Numbered from the stretch's first letter, positions 8,788 to 17,429 are shown. The stretch: 64,000 nucleotides of DNA from Variovorax sp. J2L1-78 (GCF_030317205.1 NZ_JASZYB010000003.1:1-64000); one strand, 5' to 3'. Notes: generated by a model from the sequence alone, not told the origin. Translations and numbers: made by a program.

Positions 8788-9450
8788 TTACCAGCGCGCG
8801 CCGAAGGTGCGGCGCAGCTCGTCGATCGCGTCCTCGCCGAGCGGCGTCGGTTCGGTGGCAGACAGCAGGCGCAGGCGCGCCGTTTCTTCGAGTTCTTCGA
8901 GCACCGCCATGGCCGCGGCCGGCGTGTCGTGCCAGACGTTCGGGCCGAGCCGCGCGAGCATCACGGCGCGGATCGGCTTGCCCGCCTCGCCGTACTGCGC
9001 GATCGCGGCGGCCACCGCTTCGGCCGCTTCCGCGGCGCCGGGCCGGTGGTACGGAATCACCGGCACGTGGCCGACCTTCATCACGAAGTAGGGCGTCAGC
9101 GCCCCGAGCAGTTCCTCGCCGGTCGGGCGCAGCGTGAGGCCGACGCAGTGCGTGCTGTGCGTGTGGATGACGCAGGCCGTGGCGGTGTCGAAGCGCCGTG
9201 CCGCGGCATAGATGCGGGTGTGCAGCGCGATGGTCTTGCTCGCCCGGTCGCCCGACAGCTGCGAGCCGTTCGGGTCGAGTCGCGCGAGTTTCACCGGCTC
9301 GAGAAAGCCCAGGCACGCGTCCGTGGGCGTGATGAGGAAGCCATCGTCGAGCCGCACGCTGATATTGCCGGCCGTGGCATGCACGTAGCCGCGCTCGAAC
9401 AGGCTGTGCCCGACGCGGCAGATCTCGTCGCGCGCCTCGTTCTCGGTCAT
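8788..9450 (-). CDS. otnC: 3-oxo-tetronate 4-phosphate decarboxylase (class II aldolase family)
   Basis: This 220-residue class II aldolase/adducin-fold protein has the phosphate-binding segment HATAGNISVRLDDGFLITPT (about residues 24-43). The zinc-binding cluster is VIHTHSTHC (about 93-101), with a further histidine in the VIPYHRPG region. In this pathway OtnC converts 3-oxo-tetronate 4-phosphate to dihydroxyacetone phosphate and CO2. Its start overlaps the otnK stop in ATGA, which fixes the start. A simple L-fuculose-phosphate-aldolase role is possible for the fold, but the neighbouring DUF1537 kinase and LtnD-type dehydrogenase make OtnC much more likely. Confidence 0.92.
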   Translation of the reverse strand: MTENEARDEICRVGHSLFERGYVHATAGNISVRLDDGFLITPTDACLGFLEPVKLARLDPNGSQLSGDRASKTIALHTRIYAAARRFDTATACVIHTHSTHCVGLTLRPTGEELLGALTPYFVMKVGHVPVIPYHRPGAAEAAEAVAAAIAQYGEAGKPIRAVMLARLGPNVWHDTPAAAMAVLEELEETARLRLLSATEPTPLGEDAIDELRRTFGARW

Positions 9451-10709
9451 GCGAGCGCCTTGAAGGCCTTGGTGAAGAAATCCGCGCTGCCGAAGTTGCC
9501 CGACTTCAACGCGACGTGCAGTGGGACCTCCCCCGACAGCGCATGGCACCACGGCACGCCGGGGTCGATTTGCGCGCCGATCTGCAGCTGCGTGATGTCG
9601 AGCGCTTGCACGCACGCGCCGGAGGTCTCGCCGCCGGCGACCACCAGCTGACGCACGCCGAGCGCGACCAGGCCGCGCGCGATGGCGCCGAGCGCCCGTT
9701 CGACCATGGCGCCGGCCTCGTCGACGCCGAGCTGCGCCTGCACCGCCTTCACGGCCGACGGCTCGGCGGTCGAATAGACCAGCACCGGCCCCTGCGCCAG
9801 CAACGGCGCGGCCCAGGCGAGGGCCTGCGTGACCACGTCGTCGCCCTGCATCAGCCGCAACGGATCGACCGCGAAGGCCGGCCCGCCGGCCTCGACGAAG
9901 GCCTTCACCTGCTGGTTGGTCGCCACCGAGCAACTGCCCGACACCACCGCCTGCCACCCCGTCGCCGGCGGCAGCGCACTGGCGGTGGACGACGGCGCGA
10001 GCCCGAAGTTGGCCGGCAGCCCGATCGCCACGCCCGAGCCGGCCGTGACCAGCGGCATGCCGGCCAGGGCCTTGCCCAGCCGCACGAGGTCGTCGTTGCT
10101 CACTGCATCGACCACCGCCACGCCCACGCCGTCGGCGCGCAAGGCCGCGATGCGCTCGCGGATCGCGCCGTCGCCCTGCGCCACCGTGCGATGGTCGATC
10201 AGCCCGACCTTGCGCCGCGTCTGCGCCTGCATCACGCGCACGAGGTTGGCGTCGGTCATCGGCGTGAGCGGATGGTCCTTCATGCCGCTTTCGCTCAGCA
10301 GCACGTCGCCGACGAAGAGATAGCCCTTGAAGACCGTGCGACCGTTGTCGGGGAAGGCGGGTGTGGCGATGGTGAAGTCGCTGCCCAGCGCGTCCATCAG
10401 CGCCTCGGTCACCGGGCCGATGTTGCCGGCCGCGGTGCTGTCGAAGGTCGAGCAGTACTTGAAGTAGATCTGCTGCGCGCCTTGCGCCTGCAGCCAGCGT
10501 AGCGCAGCGAGCGACTGGTCGATGGCGGCCTGCGGGGCGATGGTGCGCGACTTGAGCGCCACCACCACCGCATCGACTTCCGCCGCCAGGGGGCCTTCGG
10601 GCACGCCGATGACCTGCACCACGCGCATGCCGGCGCGCACCAGGTTGTTGGCGAGATCGGTCGCGCCGGTGAAGTCGTCGGCGATGCAGCCGAGCTGGAT
10701 GAGGCTCAT
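9447..10709 (-). CDS. otnK: 3-oxo-tetronate kinase (four-carbon acid sugar kinase, DUF1537)
   Basis: This 420-residue protein begins MSLIQLGCIADDFTGATDLA, the signature start of the DUF1537 kinase family. Substrate-binding segments follow (YFKYCSTFDSTAAGNIGPV, about residue 95). The C-terminal nucleotide-binding domain contains VSGSCSVATNQQ (about 265) and VVAGGETSG (about 365). It phosphorylates 3-oxo-tetronate at C4 using ATP. Its start overlaps the ltnD stop and its stop overlaps the otnC start, both as ATGA, indicating tight coupling. Length and motifs are normal, with no sign of decay. Confidence 0.94.
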   Translation of the reverse strand: MSLIQLGCIADDFTGATDLANNLVRAGMRVVQVIGVPEGPLAAEVDAVVVALKSRTIAPQAAIDQSLAALRWLQAQGAQQIYFKYCSTFDSTAAGNIGPVTEALMDALGSDFTIATPAFPDNGRTVFKGYLFVGDVLLSESGMKDHPLTPMTDANLVRVMQAQTRRKVGLIDHRTVAQGDGAIRERIAALRADGVGVAVVDAVSNDDLVRLGKALAGMPLVTAGSGVAIGLPANFGLAPSSTASALPPATGWQAVVSGSCSVATNQQVKAFVEAGGPAFAVDPLRLMQGDDVVTQALAWAAPLLAQGPVLVYSTAEPSAVKAVQAQLGVDEAGAMVERALGAIARGLVALGVRQLVVAGGETSGACVQALDITQLQIGAQIDPGVPWCHALSGEVPLHVALKSGNFGSADFFTKAFKALA

Positions 10710-11599
10710 GCTGTCTTGCCTTTCGGCAGCTCGATGCCCGGGAAGATCTTGATCACCGCGCTGTCGTCTTCCTTCGCGAAGCCGGTGGTCGAGGCCTGCA
10801 TGAACATCTGGTGCGCGGTCGAGGCCAGCGGCAGCGGAAACTTGCTGGCGCGCGCGGTGTCGAGCACCAGGCCCAGGTCCTTCACGAAGATGTCGACGGC
10901 CGACAGCGGCGTGTAGTCGGCCGCCAGCACGTGCGCCATGCGGTTCTCGAACATCCAGCTGTTGCCGGCACTGTTCGTGATCACCTCGTACAGCGCCGCC
11001 GCGTCGACGCCCTCGCGCAAGCCGAGTGCCATCGCCTCGGCCGCGGCGGCGATGTGCACGCCGGCCAGCAGCTGGTTGATGATCTTCACCTTGCTGCCCG
11101 CGCCCGCGCTGTCGCCCAGCCGGTACACCTTGCCCGCCATCGCATCGAGCACCGCGCCGGCCGCTGCATAGGCCTCGGGTTTGGCGGCCGACATCACGGT
11201 CATCTGGCCGCTGGCCGCCTTGGCGGCGCCGCCGGAGATCGGCGCGTCGATGTAATGGATGCCGGCGTCGTTCAGCCGCTGCTCGAGCGCGACCGACCAG
11301 TTCGGGTCGACCGTCGAGCACATCACGAAGGTGCTGCCCGGCTTCATCGCGGCGGCGGCGCCGTGCTCGCCGAAGAGTACGGCTTCGGTCTGCGCCGCGT
11401 TGACCACCACGCTCACGACCACCGCGCAGGCAGCAGCGACGTCGGCCGGGTTGGCGTGCGCCACGCCGCCCTGCGTGACGAAGGCGTCGGCCACGCCCGG
11501 CCGCACATCGCAGACGTGCACTTCGTACCCGTGGCTGCGCAGCGTGTGCGCGATGCCGGCGCCCATGGCCCCGAGGCCGATCAATCCCACTGTGTTCAT
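10706..11599 (-). CDS. ltnD: L-threonate dehydrogenase
   Basis: This 297-residue 3-hydroxyisobutyrate-dehydrogenase-family enzyme has the N-terminal NAD-binding motif GLIGLGAMGAGIA (residues 5-17), the substrate-binding segment DAPISGGAAKAASGQ (about 122) and the catalytic lysine in GSKVKIINQLLAGVH (about 170). LtnD oxidises L-threonate to 2-oxo-tetronate. Position at the head of the otn genes supports that substrate over other beta-hydroxyacids. The start at MNTVGLIG fits the family; another ATG 18 bases upstream is in frame, and neither has a strong ribosome site. No regulator or transporter gene is attached, so control of the operon is not visible here. Confidence 0.92.
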   Translation of the reverse strand: MNTVGLIGLGAMGAGIAHTLRSHGYEVHVCDVRPGVADAFVTQGGVAHANPADVAAACAVVVSVVVNAAQTEAVLFGEHGAAAAMKPGSTFVMCSTVDPNWSVALEQRLNDAGIHYIDAPISGGAAKAASGQMTVMSAAKPEAYAAAGAVLDAMAGKVYRLGDSAGAGSKVKIINQLLAGVHIAAAAEAMALGLREGVDAAALYEVITNSAGNSWMFENRMAHVLAADYTPLSAVDIFVKDLGLVLDTARASKFPLPLASTAHQMFMQASTTGFAKEDDSAVIKIFPGIELPKGKTA

Positions 11600-11689
11600 G
11601 GCGAGGCCCGCAGGCATGCTGATTCAGAGGGAACGAACATACCGCGGGATCGGCGCGGCACCATCGGGGCAAGCCCGCGATGCGGGGCG

Positions 11690-13375
11690 CTACTGGCAGC
11701 TGAAGTTCGCCGCGTCCTCGATGCTGCCCGAGCCCTTGTAGATCGCCTCCTTCGGATAGGCGCAGATCGGGCGGGTACGGCCCGGCCAGGCCACGCCGGC
11801 GGCGGCGCGGGCGGTGGAGATCATGACGTCGGGAGCCGTGCCCTTCTCGACCCAGTCGACCATGGCCGTCATGGCGTCGAACTGGTCGGTACCGTACGAG
11901 CCGCCGCTGCAATGCGCCATGCCGGGAATGAAGAAGGCCCGTGCGAAGTTCGCGGTCTGCTCGGCGCCGTAACGGCCCTGAACCGACTTGTAGTACGTCT
12001 CGACGTCGCGGATCGAGAAGGCCAGGTCGGCCGACCCGTTGTAGATCATGAGCTTGCCGTTGCGGGCGCGGAAGGCGTCCATGTTCGGCGACTCGGCGTT
12101 GGTGAACGAATTCCCCGAGCGCACGAAGGTCGTGTTGGTGGCCGACAGCTTGGCGTATTCCAGATCGATGTTGGCCGTGAGCGAATAGCCCACCAGGTCG
12201 GTGGTGATGGTCGGCGGGGTGGTGTAGATGTGCGACGCTTCGCCCGCGAAGATGGTGAGGAAGGGGTTGCTCGTCTGCGCGGCCATGCCCGGATCGAAAG
12301 GCCAGGGCGCGTAGATTTGCTCGCCGCTGCTGGTCTTCGCGCCGTCGAACAACTTCTTCACGTAGTCGGCCTTCGCCGTCGACAGGCAATTGGTGGTGTT
12401 GCCGGCGCTGCAGGCCCAGGTGAGCGGATCCGGGAGGCACGCACTCATCTTGCTGACCATGCCGTCGACGGCGCCGTCGAGCGCGTCGCAGGCGCCGAGG
12501 ATCCGGCTGCGCACGACGGCCTGCTCGTCGGGGCTCAGCGTCTTGGTGATGTCGGGCCGGCCATCGGCACCCAGCGGTGCGACCGCGGCCGCGATCTGCG
12601 CCTGGTACGGCGCGCCCTGGATGGATGCCTGCGTCAGGCGGAAGCCCGGGGCGGCGGCGATGATGCCGTCGAAGAGTTCCGGATAGCGCTGTGCGGCGAT
12701 CATCGCCTGCCGGCCCCCGTTGGAGCAGCCGAAGAAATAGGACTTGGCGGGTGGCGTACCGTACATCCGGCCGATCACGGACTTGGCCGCGCCGGTGACG
12801 GGCTGGATCTGCTGGTCCCCATATTCGTAACGGGCCTGCGGGTCGGCACCGAAAAGAAAGCTGCCATTGGCCGGGCCGACTTCGGCGACGTGGCCGGAAT
12901 CGGTCGTGACCACCGCGAAGCCGTCGAGCAGGGCATTGCGCGTCGTGCCGCCACCGCCGTAGGTACCCACCGCCGTGAACAGCGTGCCGTCCACGCCCGA
13001 GCCGCCCTGGTAGTAGAAGCGGCTGTTCCAGGTGCGCGGCAGACGCAGTTCGAAGCGCAACGCGTAGGGCTTGCCGTCGATGCCGGTGCGCTTGTTCATT
13101 GCGCCACGGACCAGGCAGTGCTGTGGCACTGAGGCGGCGGTGACATCGCCGGTCGAGGCCGGGGTGTACGTGGCCTCCGTCACGGCACCGCCGTCGACCG
13201 CCACGCCGTTGAGCGCGACGCAGGCCGCGGTGAATGCTTCGACGCTCAGCGGGACGGCCGCCACCGGTGCGGTAGTCGTCGAGCCCGATCCGCCACCGCC
13301 GCCGCAAGCTTGCAGGGCCAGCGCGGCAAGGAGAGAAAGAGGAATGAACGCAGGGCGAAAGACAGCGTGGGACAT
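11690..13375 (-). CDS. Tannase/feruloyl esterase family lipoprotein
   Basis: This 561-residue exported protein has a signal peptide ending in a lipobox-like LQAC followed by a glycine run, so it is probably a lipoprotein. The nucleophile motif is FGCSNGGRQA (about residue 230), with a late HCSGG (about 508). The cysteines next to the nucleophile serine and the histidine match the CS-D-HC arrangement of the tannase family, and a calcium-site-like region follows the nucleophile. The family hydrolyses galloyl or feruloyl esters or related aromatic esters; the exact substrate is unknown. The start is fixed by a strong ribosome site (CAGGAGTGCCC before ATG). A MarR gene is divergent, with palindromic repeats between them. 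Confidence 0.9.
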   Translation of the reverse strand: MSHAVFRPAFIPLSLLAALALQACGGGGGSGSTTTAPVAAVPLSVEAFTAACVALNGVAVDGGAVTEATYTPASTGDVTAASVPQHCLVRGAMNKRTGIDGKPYALRFELRLPRTWNSRFYYQGGSGVDGTLFTAVGTYGGGGTTRNALLDGFAVVTTDSGHVAEVGPANGSFLFGADPQARYEYGDQQIQPVTGAAKSVIGRMYGTPPAKSYFFGCSNGGRQAMIAAQRYPELFDGIIAAAPGFRLTQASIQGAPYQAQIAAAVAPLGADGRPDITKTLSPDEQAVVRSRILGACDALDGAVDGMVSKMSACLPDPLTWACSAGNTTNCLSTAKADYVKKLFDGAKTSSGEQIYAPWPFDPGMAAQTSNPFLTIFAGEASHIYTTPPTITTDLVGYSLTANIDLEYAKLSATNTTFVRSGNSFTNAESPNMDAFRARNGKLMIYNGSADLAFSIRDVETYYKSVQGRYGAEQTANFARAFFIPGMAHCSGGSYGTDQFDAMTAMVDWVEKGTAPDVMISTARAAAGVAWPGRTRPICAYPKEAIYKGSGSIEDAANFSCQ

Positions 13376-13687
13376 GGGCACTCCTGAAAGGTGGTGGGCA
13401 TCATGCGAACCTCGAATCTGCAGGGCTGCAGTCTCGAAATTGCAGCGTGTGCGCTGCAATTGCTTCAACGCATAACCCATGCCACCGGAGATCGATCGAA
13501 AATCGCCTATGAATCTGTCTAGACCGCCATCGAGAGGTGCGTCTGCAGTATCGAATTTGCAGTGTATGCACCATGCATAGCCCGTGCCGGCAGCATGAAT
13601 GCGCCACGCGCACCTCGAAGGCGCACGTGCGCACGGCTGCGCTTTCTAGAATCGCCCACCGCGCTTTGCGGACCCCGAAAGTCCACC
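13376..13687. promoter_or_regulatory. Divergent control region between esterase and MarR genes
   Basis: This 312-base non-coding region holds three copies of a 12-base unit, TCGAAWYTGCAG, at 13412-13423, 13434-13445 and 13551-13562. The second copy runs into a perfect inverted repeat. A sigma-70-like TAGAAT at 13647-13652 fits a MarR-gene promoter. On the other strand TTGAAG (13463-13468) and TGCAAT (13439-13444), 18 bases apart, could drive the esterase gene. The rest shows nothing further. Confidence 0.65.
13438..13461. promoter_or_regulatory. Perfect palindromic operator candidate
   Basis: The arms AATTGCAGCG and CGCTGCAATT form a perfect 10-bp inverted repeat around TGTG. Size and symmetry suit a MarR dimer. 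It covers the spacer of the candidate esterase promoter, so bound protein would repress. Confidence 0.75.
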
Positions 13688-14140
13688 TTGACTGTCCTGA
13701 AAGATTCTCCTGCCGAGCCCCCGTACGACGTGACCGCCCAGGTCGGCCATCTGCTGCGCCGGGCCTTCCAGCGCCACACGGCGCTCTTTCAGCAGGAAAT
13801 ACCGGCCGGCCAGCTGACGGCGGCGCAGTTCGCGGCGTTGTGCGCGGCGCGCGACCTGGGCGCCTGCTCGCTCACGGACCTGATGCAGAAGACGGCGATC
13901 GATCAGGCCACCATCCGCGGCATCGTCGAGCGGCTGGCCAACCGGGCGCTCGTCTCCGTCGAAGACGACAAGAGCGACGGCCGAAAACGGCTGATCGCCC
14001 TGACCCCGGCGGGCGCCGCCTTGCTCGAGACCACGGTGCCGTTGGCCCGCCAGGTCACCGAGCAGACCTTCGGCGAACTGAATGTCGCGGAGCGGGTGGC
14101 CCTGGTGTTCCTGCTGCGCAAGATGTGCGCGATGGAATAG
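13688..14140 (+). CDS. MarR family transcriptional regulator
   Basis: The winged-helix regulator is 150 residues long from the TTG at 13688 (MTVLKDSPAEPPYDV). The recognition-helix and wing region reads SLTDLMQKTAIDQATIRGIVERL followed by DDKSDGRKRLIALTPAG, classic MarR. The frame is open back to ATGs at 13562 and 13595. Those would give an arginine-rich tail unlike the family and lie upstream of the candidate -10 TAGAAT at 13647, so the TTG is preferred. MarR proteins commonly repress a divergent operon and release on an aromatic ligand. An esterase releasing phenolic acids next door suggests such a ligand, but this is inferred. Confidence 0.88.
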   Translation: MTVLKDSPAEPPYDVTAQVGHLLRRAFQRHTALFQQEIPAGQLTAAQFAALCAARDLGACSLTDLMQKTAIDQATIRGIVERLANRALVSVEDDKSDGRKRLIALTPAGAALLETTVPLARQVTEQTFGELNVAERVALVFLLRKMCAME

Positions 14141-14173
14141 GCGTCGTGGGACCGCGGCCGGACAGGCCCGCGC

Positions 14174-16822
14174 TCAGCGCAGCGCGTGCTTCGCCGCCCG
14201 CACGATGCTCGCCGCATCCACGCCGAAGAAGTCGCGCAGCGCGGCGCGCGTGTCGCTGCGGCCGAAGCCGTCGGTGCCCAGCGTGAGGTAGCGCCGCCCT
14301 TCGGGCAGGAAGGCGCGCACGCTCTCGGGCACGGCGCGCACGTAGTCGGTGGCGGCGACGATGGGGCCGCTGGACGCCGCGAGCTGCTGCGCGATGAAGG
14401 GGGGGCCGGCGTCTTCGCCGTTCAGGGCACGCGCCTCGCAGGCTTGGCCGTCGCGCGCCAGTTCGCTCCAGCTGGTCACGCTGATCACCTCGGCGGTGAT
14501 GCCTTCGGCCGCGAGCTGCTGGGCGGCCTTGACGACCTCTGTGAGGATGGCGCCCGAGCCCATGAGCGTCACCTGCGGCGAGCCGCCTTTCGCCGATCCA
14601 TCGCGCCAGCCCTCGTAGCGCCAGCCGCCGCGCAGGATGTCCGCGGCGGCTTCGACCGGGACGTCGGGCTGCGCGTAGTTTTCATTCATGAGCGTGACGT
14701 AATAGAAGACGTCCTGCTGCTCGAGCATCATCTCGCGGATGCCCGCGTCGACGATCACGGCCATCTCGCCGGCGAAGCCGGGGTCCCAGGCCTTGCAGTT
14801 CGGGATGGTCGCGGCCACCAGGTGGCTGCTGCCGTCCTGGTGCTGTAGCCCTTCGCCGCCGAGCGTGGTGCGGCCGGAGGTGGCGCCGAGCAGGAAGCCG
14901 CGTGCGCGCTGGTCGGCGGCGGCCCAGATGGCGTCACCCACGCGCTGGAAGCCGAACATCGAGTAGTAGATGTAGAAGGGCAGCATCGCCAGCCCGTGCA
15001 CGCTGTAGCTGGTGGCCGCGGCCGTCCAGCTGGCGATGGCGCCGGCTTCGCTGATGCCCTCTTCCAGGATCTGCCCGTCGGTCGCTTCTCGGTAGCTGAG
15101 GATCGAGTCGATGTCTTCCGGCGAATAACGCTGGCCCACGCTCGAGTAGATGCCGACCTGCTTGAACAGGTTGGCCATGCCGAAAGTGCGCGCCTCGTCG
15201 GCCACGATGGGCACGATGCGCGGGCCCAGCGCCTGGTCCTTCATCAGGTTGCCGAGCATGCGTACGAAGGCCATGGTCGTGCTCATCTCCTTGCCGGCGG
15301 CCGCCACGGCGAACTGCGCGTAGGCCGCGAGCTCGGGCTTGGGCACCGCGTCGCAGGCTGTCTCGCGCCGCGGCATCGAGCCGCCGAGCGCCGCGCGATG
15401 CTGCTTCAGGTAGCGCATCTCGACGCTGTCTTCGGCCGGCTTGTAGAACGCGAGCGAGGTCGCCTGCTCGTCGGAGAGCGGCAGGTTGAAACGGTTGCGA
15501 AAGCCGATCAGGTCCGCGCTCTCGAACTTCTTGTGCGAGTGCGTGGTCATCTTGCCCTGGCCCGCCGCGCCCATGCCGTAGCCCTTCTTGGTGTGGGCGA
15601 GGATGACGGTCGGCTGGCCGACGTGCGCGGCAGCCGCGGCATAGGCGGCGTGGATCTTCACCAGGTCGTGCCCGCCGCGCTTGAGGCGATCGATCTGCTC
15701 GTCGGTCATGCCCTGGGCAAGGCGCGCGAGCTCGGGGTCCTGGCCGAAGAAAGACTCGCGGTTGAAGCGGCCGTCCTTCGCCGCGAAGGTCTGCATCTGG
15801 CCGTCGACCGTGTGCGCAAAGGCACGCGCGAGCGCACCGGTGGTGTCGCGGGCGAAGAGGCCATCCCAGTCGCTGCCCCACACCAGCTTGATGACGTTCC
15901 AGCCCGCGCCGGCGAAGAGCTTCTCCAGCTCGTCGATGATGCGGCCGTTGCCGCGCACCGGCCCGTCCAGGCGCTGCAGATTGCAGTTGACCACCCACAC
16001 CAGGTTGTCGAGCTTCTCGCGTGCGGCGAGCGTCAGCGCACTCATCGACTCGGGCTCGTCCATCTCGCCGTCGCCGAACACGCCCCACACCTTGCGGCCG
16101 CTGCAGTCGATCAGTTGCCGATCGGTGAGATAGCGCATGAAGCGCGCGTGGTAGATCGAGCTGATGGGGCCGATGCCCATCGAGCCGGTCGGGAACTGCC
16201 AGAAGTCCGGCATCAGGTACGGGTGTGGGTAGCTCGAGAGGCCGCGTGCGCCCGTGCCTTGCGTGAAGGCGGGTGCGGTCAACTCCTGCCGGTAGTGCGC
16301 CAGGTCGTCTTCGCTCAGGCGCCCTTCGAGGAAGGCCCGGGCATACACACCGGGCGAGCTGTGCGGCTGGAAGAAGACCAGGTCGCCGCGATGCGCTTCA
16401 TTCCGCGCATGGAAGAAGTGGTTGAAGCCGACCTCGAACAGATCCGCCGCGCTCGCGTAGCTGGCGATATGGCCGCCGAGTTCGCCATACGCCTGGTTGG
16501 CGCGCACCACCATCGCGAGCGCGTTCCAGCGCATCAGCGACGCGAGCCGTTCCTCGACGGCGAGATCGCCCGGGAACGCGGGCTGCAGGTCGACGCCGAT
16601 GGTGTTGACGTACGGCGTCGCCAGCTCGGGCTGCCAGCCGATGCGCCGATCGCGCGCGACCCGGGCGAGTTCGTCGAGCATCTGCCGCGCGCGCTCGGCG
16701 CCGTGCGCCTGCACCAGCGCGTCGAAGGCCTCGCGCCATTCCGCGGTTTCCTGCGGATCCGGGTCGGTTGCTGCGGGGCTCAGCAGCGCGTGCATCTGGG
16801 AGGCGGAGATCGGGGCGTTCAT
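14174..16822 (-). CDS. aceE: Homodimeric pyruvate (2-oxoacid) dehydrogenase E1 component
   Basis: This 882-residue protein has full AceE length and order: the N-terminal thiamin-diphosphate domain with GDGEMDEPES and NCNLQRLDG (about residues 230-265), the middle domain around EEGISEAGAIASW (about 540) and the C-terminal domain. It decarboxylates a 2-oxoacid and passes the acyl group to an E2 lipoyl domain. No E2 or E3 gene is adjacent, so this is probably not the housekeeping operon copy. Pairing with a divergent Lrp/AsnC regulator recalls the mdeB E1 of the Pseudomonas putida methionine system, where the substrate is 2-oxobutyrate. The start MNAPISASQMHALL was chosen as the first ATG with sensible N-terminal sequence; the frame is open about 20 codons further upstream. 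Confidence 0.93.
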   Translation of the reverse strand: MNAPISASQMHALLSPAATDPDPQETAEWREAFDALVQAHGAERARQMLDELARVARDRRIGWQPELATPYVNTIGVDLQPAFPGDLAVEERLASLMRWNALAMVVRANQAYGELGGHIASYASAADLFEVGFNHFFHARNEAHRGDLVFFQPHSSPGVYARAFLEGRLSEDDLAHYRQELTAPAFTQGTGARGLSSYPHPYLMPDFWQFPTGSMGIGPISSIYHARFMRYLTDRQLIDCSGRKVWGVFGDGEMDEPESMSALTLAAREKLDNLVWVVNCNLQRLDGPVRGNGRIIDELEKLFAGAGWNVIKLVWGSDWDGLFARDTTGALARAFAHTVDGQMQTFAAKDGRFNRESFFGQDPELARLAQGMTDEQIDRLKRGGHDLVKIHAAYAAAAAHVGQPTVILAHTKKGYGMGAAGQGKMTTHSHKKFESADLIGFRNRFNLPLSDEQATSLAFYKPAEDSVEMRYLKQHRAALGGSMPRRETACDAVPKPELAAYAQFAVAAAGKEMSTTMAFVRMLGNLMKDQALGPRIVPIVADEARTFGMANLFKQVGIYSSVGQRYSPEDIDSILSYREATDGQILEEGISEAGAIASWTAAATSYSVHGLAMLPFYIYYSMFGFQRVGDAIWAAADQRARGFLLGATSGRTTLGGEGLQHQDGSSHLVAATIPNCKAWDPGFAGEMAVIVDAGIREMMLEQQDVFYYVTLMNENYAQPDVPVEAAADILRGGWRYEGWRDGSAKGGSPQVTLMGSGAILTEVVKAAQQLAAEGITAEVISVTSWSELARDGQACEARALNGEDAGPPFIAQQLAASSGPIVAATDYVRAVPESVRAFLPEGRRYLTLGTDGFGRSDTRAALRDFFGVDAASIVRAAKHALR

Positions 16823-16912
16823 GCTCGGCACTTTAGGCCGCTCCGCGCCGAATGGGCTGCTGTCCCGCCGGATGGTTATCCTCACTCAAGAAATAATATG
16901 CCGTCAAAACGA

Positions 16913-16928
16913 GAAATGGCGGCATTTC
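16913..16928. promoter_or_regulatory. Inverted repeat between E1 and Lrp genes
   Basis: GAAATG and CATTTC form a 6-bp perfect inverted repeat around GCGG, ending one base before the Lrp-family start codon. An AT-rich stretch (AATAATATG, from 16892) lies just upstream. It is a plausible autoregulatory Lrp-type site. Confidence 0.45.
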
Positions 16929-17396
16929 ATGAAACTCGACCCCATCGACCTGCGTATCCTGGATGAACTGCAGCGCGACGGCGCGCTGTCCAACGTCGAA
17001 CTCGCGCGCCGCGTGCACCTGTCGCCCTCGCCCTGCCTGGCGCGGGTCAAGGCGCTGGAGACGGCCGGCGTGATCGACCGCTACGTCGCGCTGGCCAGCG
17101 CGAGCGCGCTGGGCCTGGGGCTGAACGTCTTCATCTCGATCAGCCTCAAGACGCAGAGCAAGGAGTCGCTGGGCGACTTCGAGCGGCGCATCGCCGAGCA
17201 CGACGAGGTGATGGAGTGCTACCTGATGACCGGCGACAGCGACTACCTGATCCGCATCGCCGTGGCCGACATGGCGGCGCTGGAGAAGTTCATCCTCGAA
17301 CAGCTCACGCCGATCCCCGGCATCGAGAAGATCCGATCGAGCTTCGCGCTCAAGCAGGTGCGCTACAAAACGGCGCTGCCGCTGCCCCGGGGATGA
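16929..17396 (+). CDS. Lrp/AsnC family transcriptional regulator
   Basis: This 155-residue regulator begins MKLDPIDLRILDELQRDGAL, with the helix-turn-helix NVELARRVHLSPSPCLARVKAL (about residues 24-45). A RAM ligand-binding domain follows, including VMECYLMTGDSDYLIRI (about 95-111). Such proteins sense amino acids. It is transcribed away from the E1 gene with only 106 bases between them, so it most likely regulates that gene. Its stop is followed at short distance by the convergent phosphatase gene. The effector amino acid is not evident; by analogy with mdeR it may be methionine or another 2-oxoacid precursor. Confidence 0.92.
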   Translation: MKLDPIDLRILDELQRDGALSNVELARRVHLSPSPCLARVKALETAGVIDRYVALASASALGLGLNVFISISLKTQSKESLGDFERRIAEHDEVMECYLMTGDSDYLIRIAVADMAALEKFILEQLTPIPGIEKIRSSFALKQVRYKTALPLPRG

Positions 17397-17429
17397 GGCA
17401 GCGGCAGCGCGGGGTGGCGTGGGCGCCGG

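Noticed and set aside
13376..13687. MarR start at 13562 or 13595
   Set aside because: Both lie upstream of the candidate -10 at 13647 and would add an arginine-rich tail foreign to the family, covering the last repeat of the control region.
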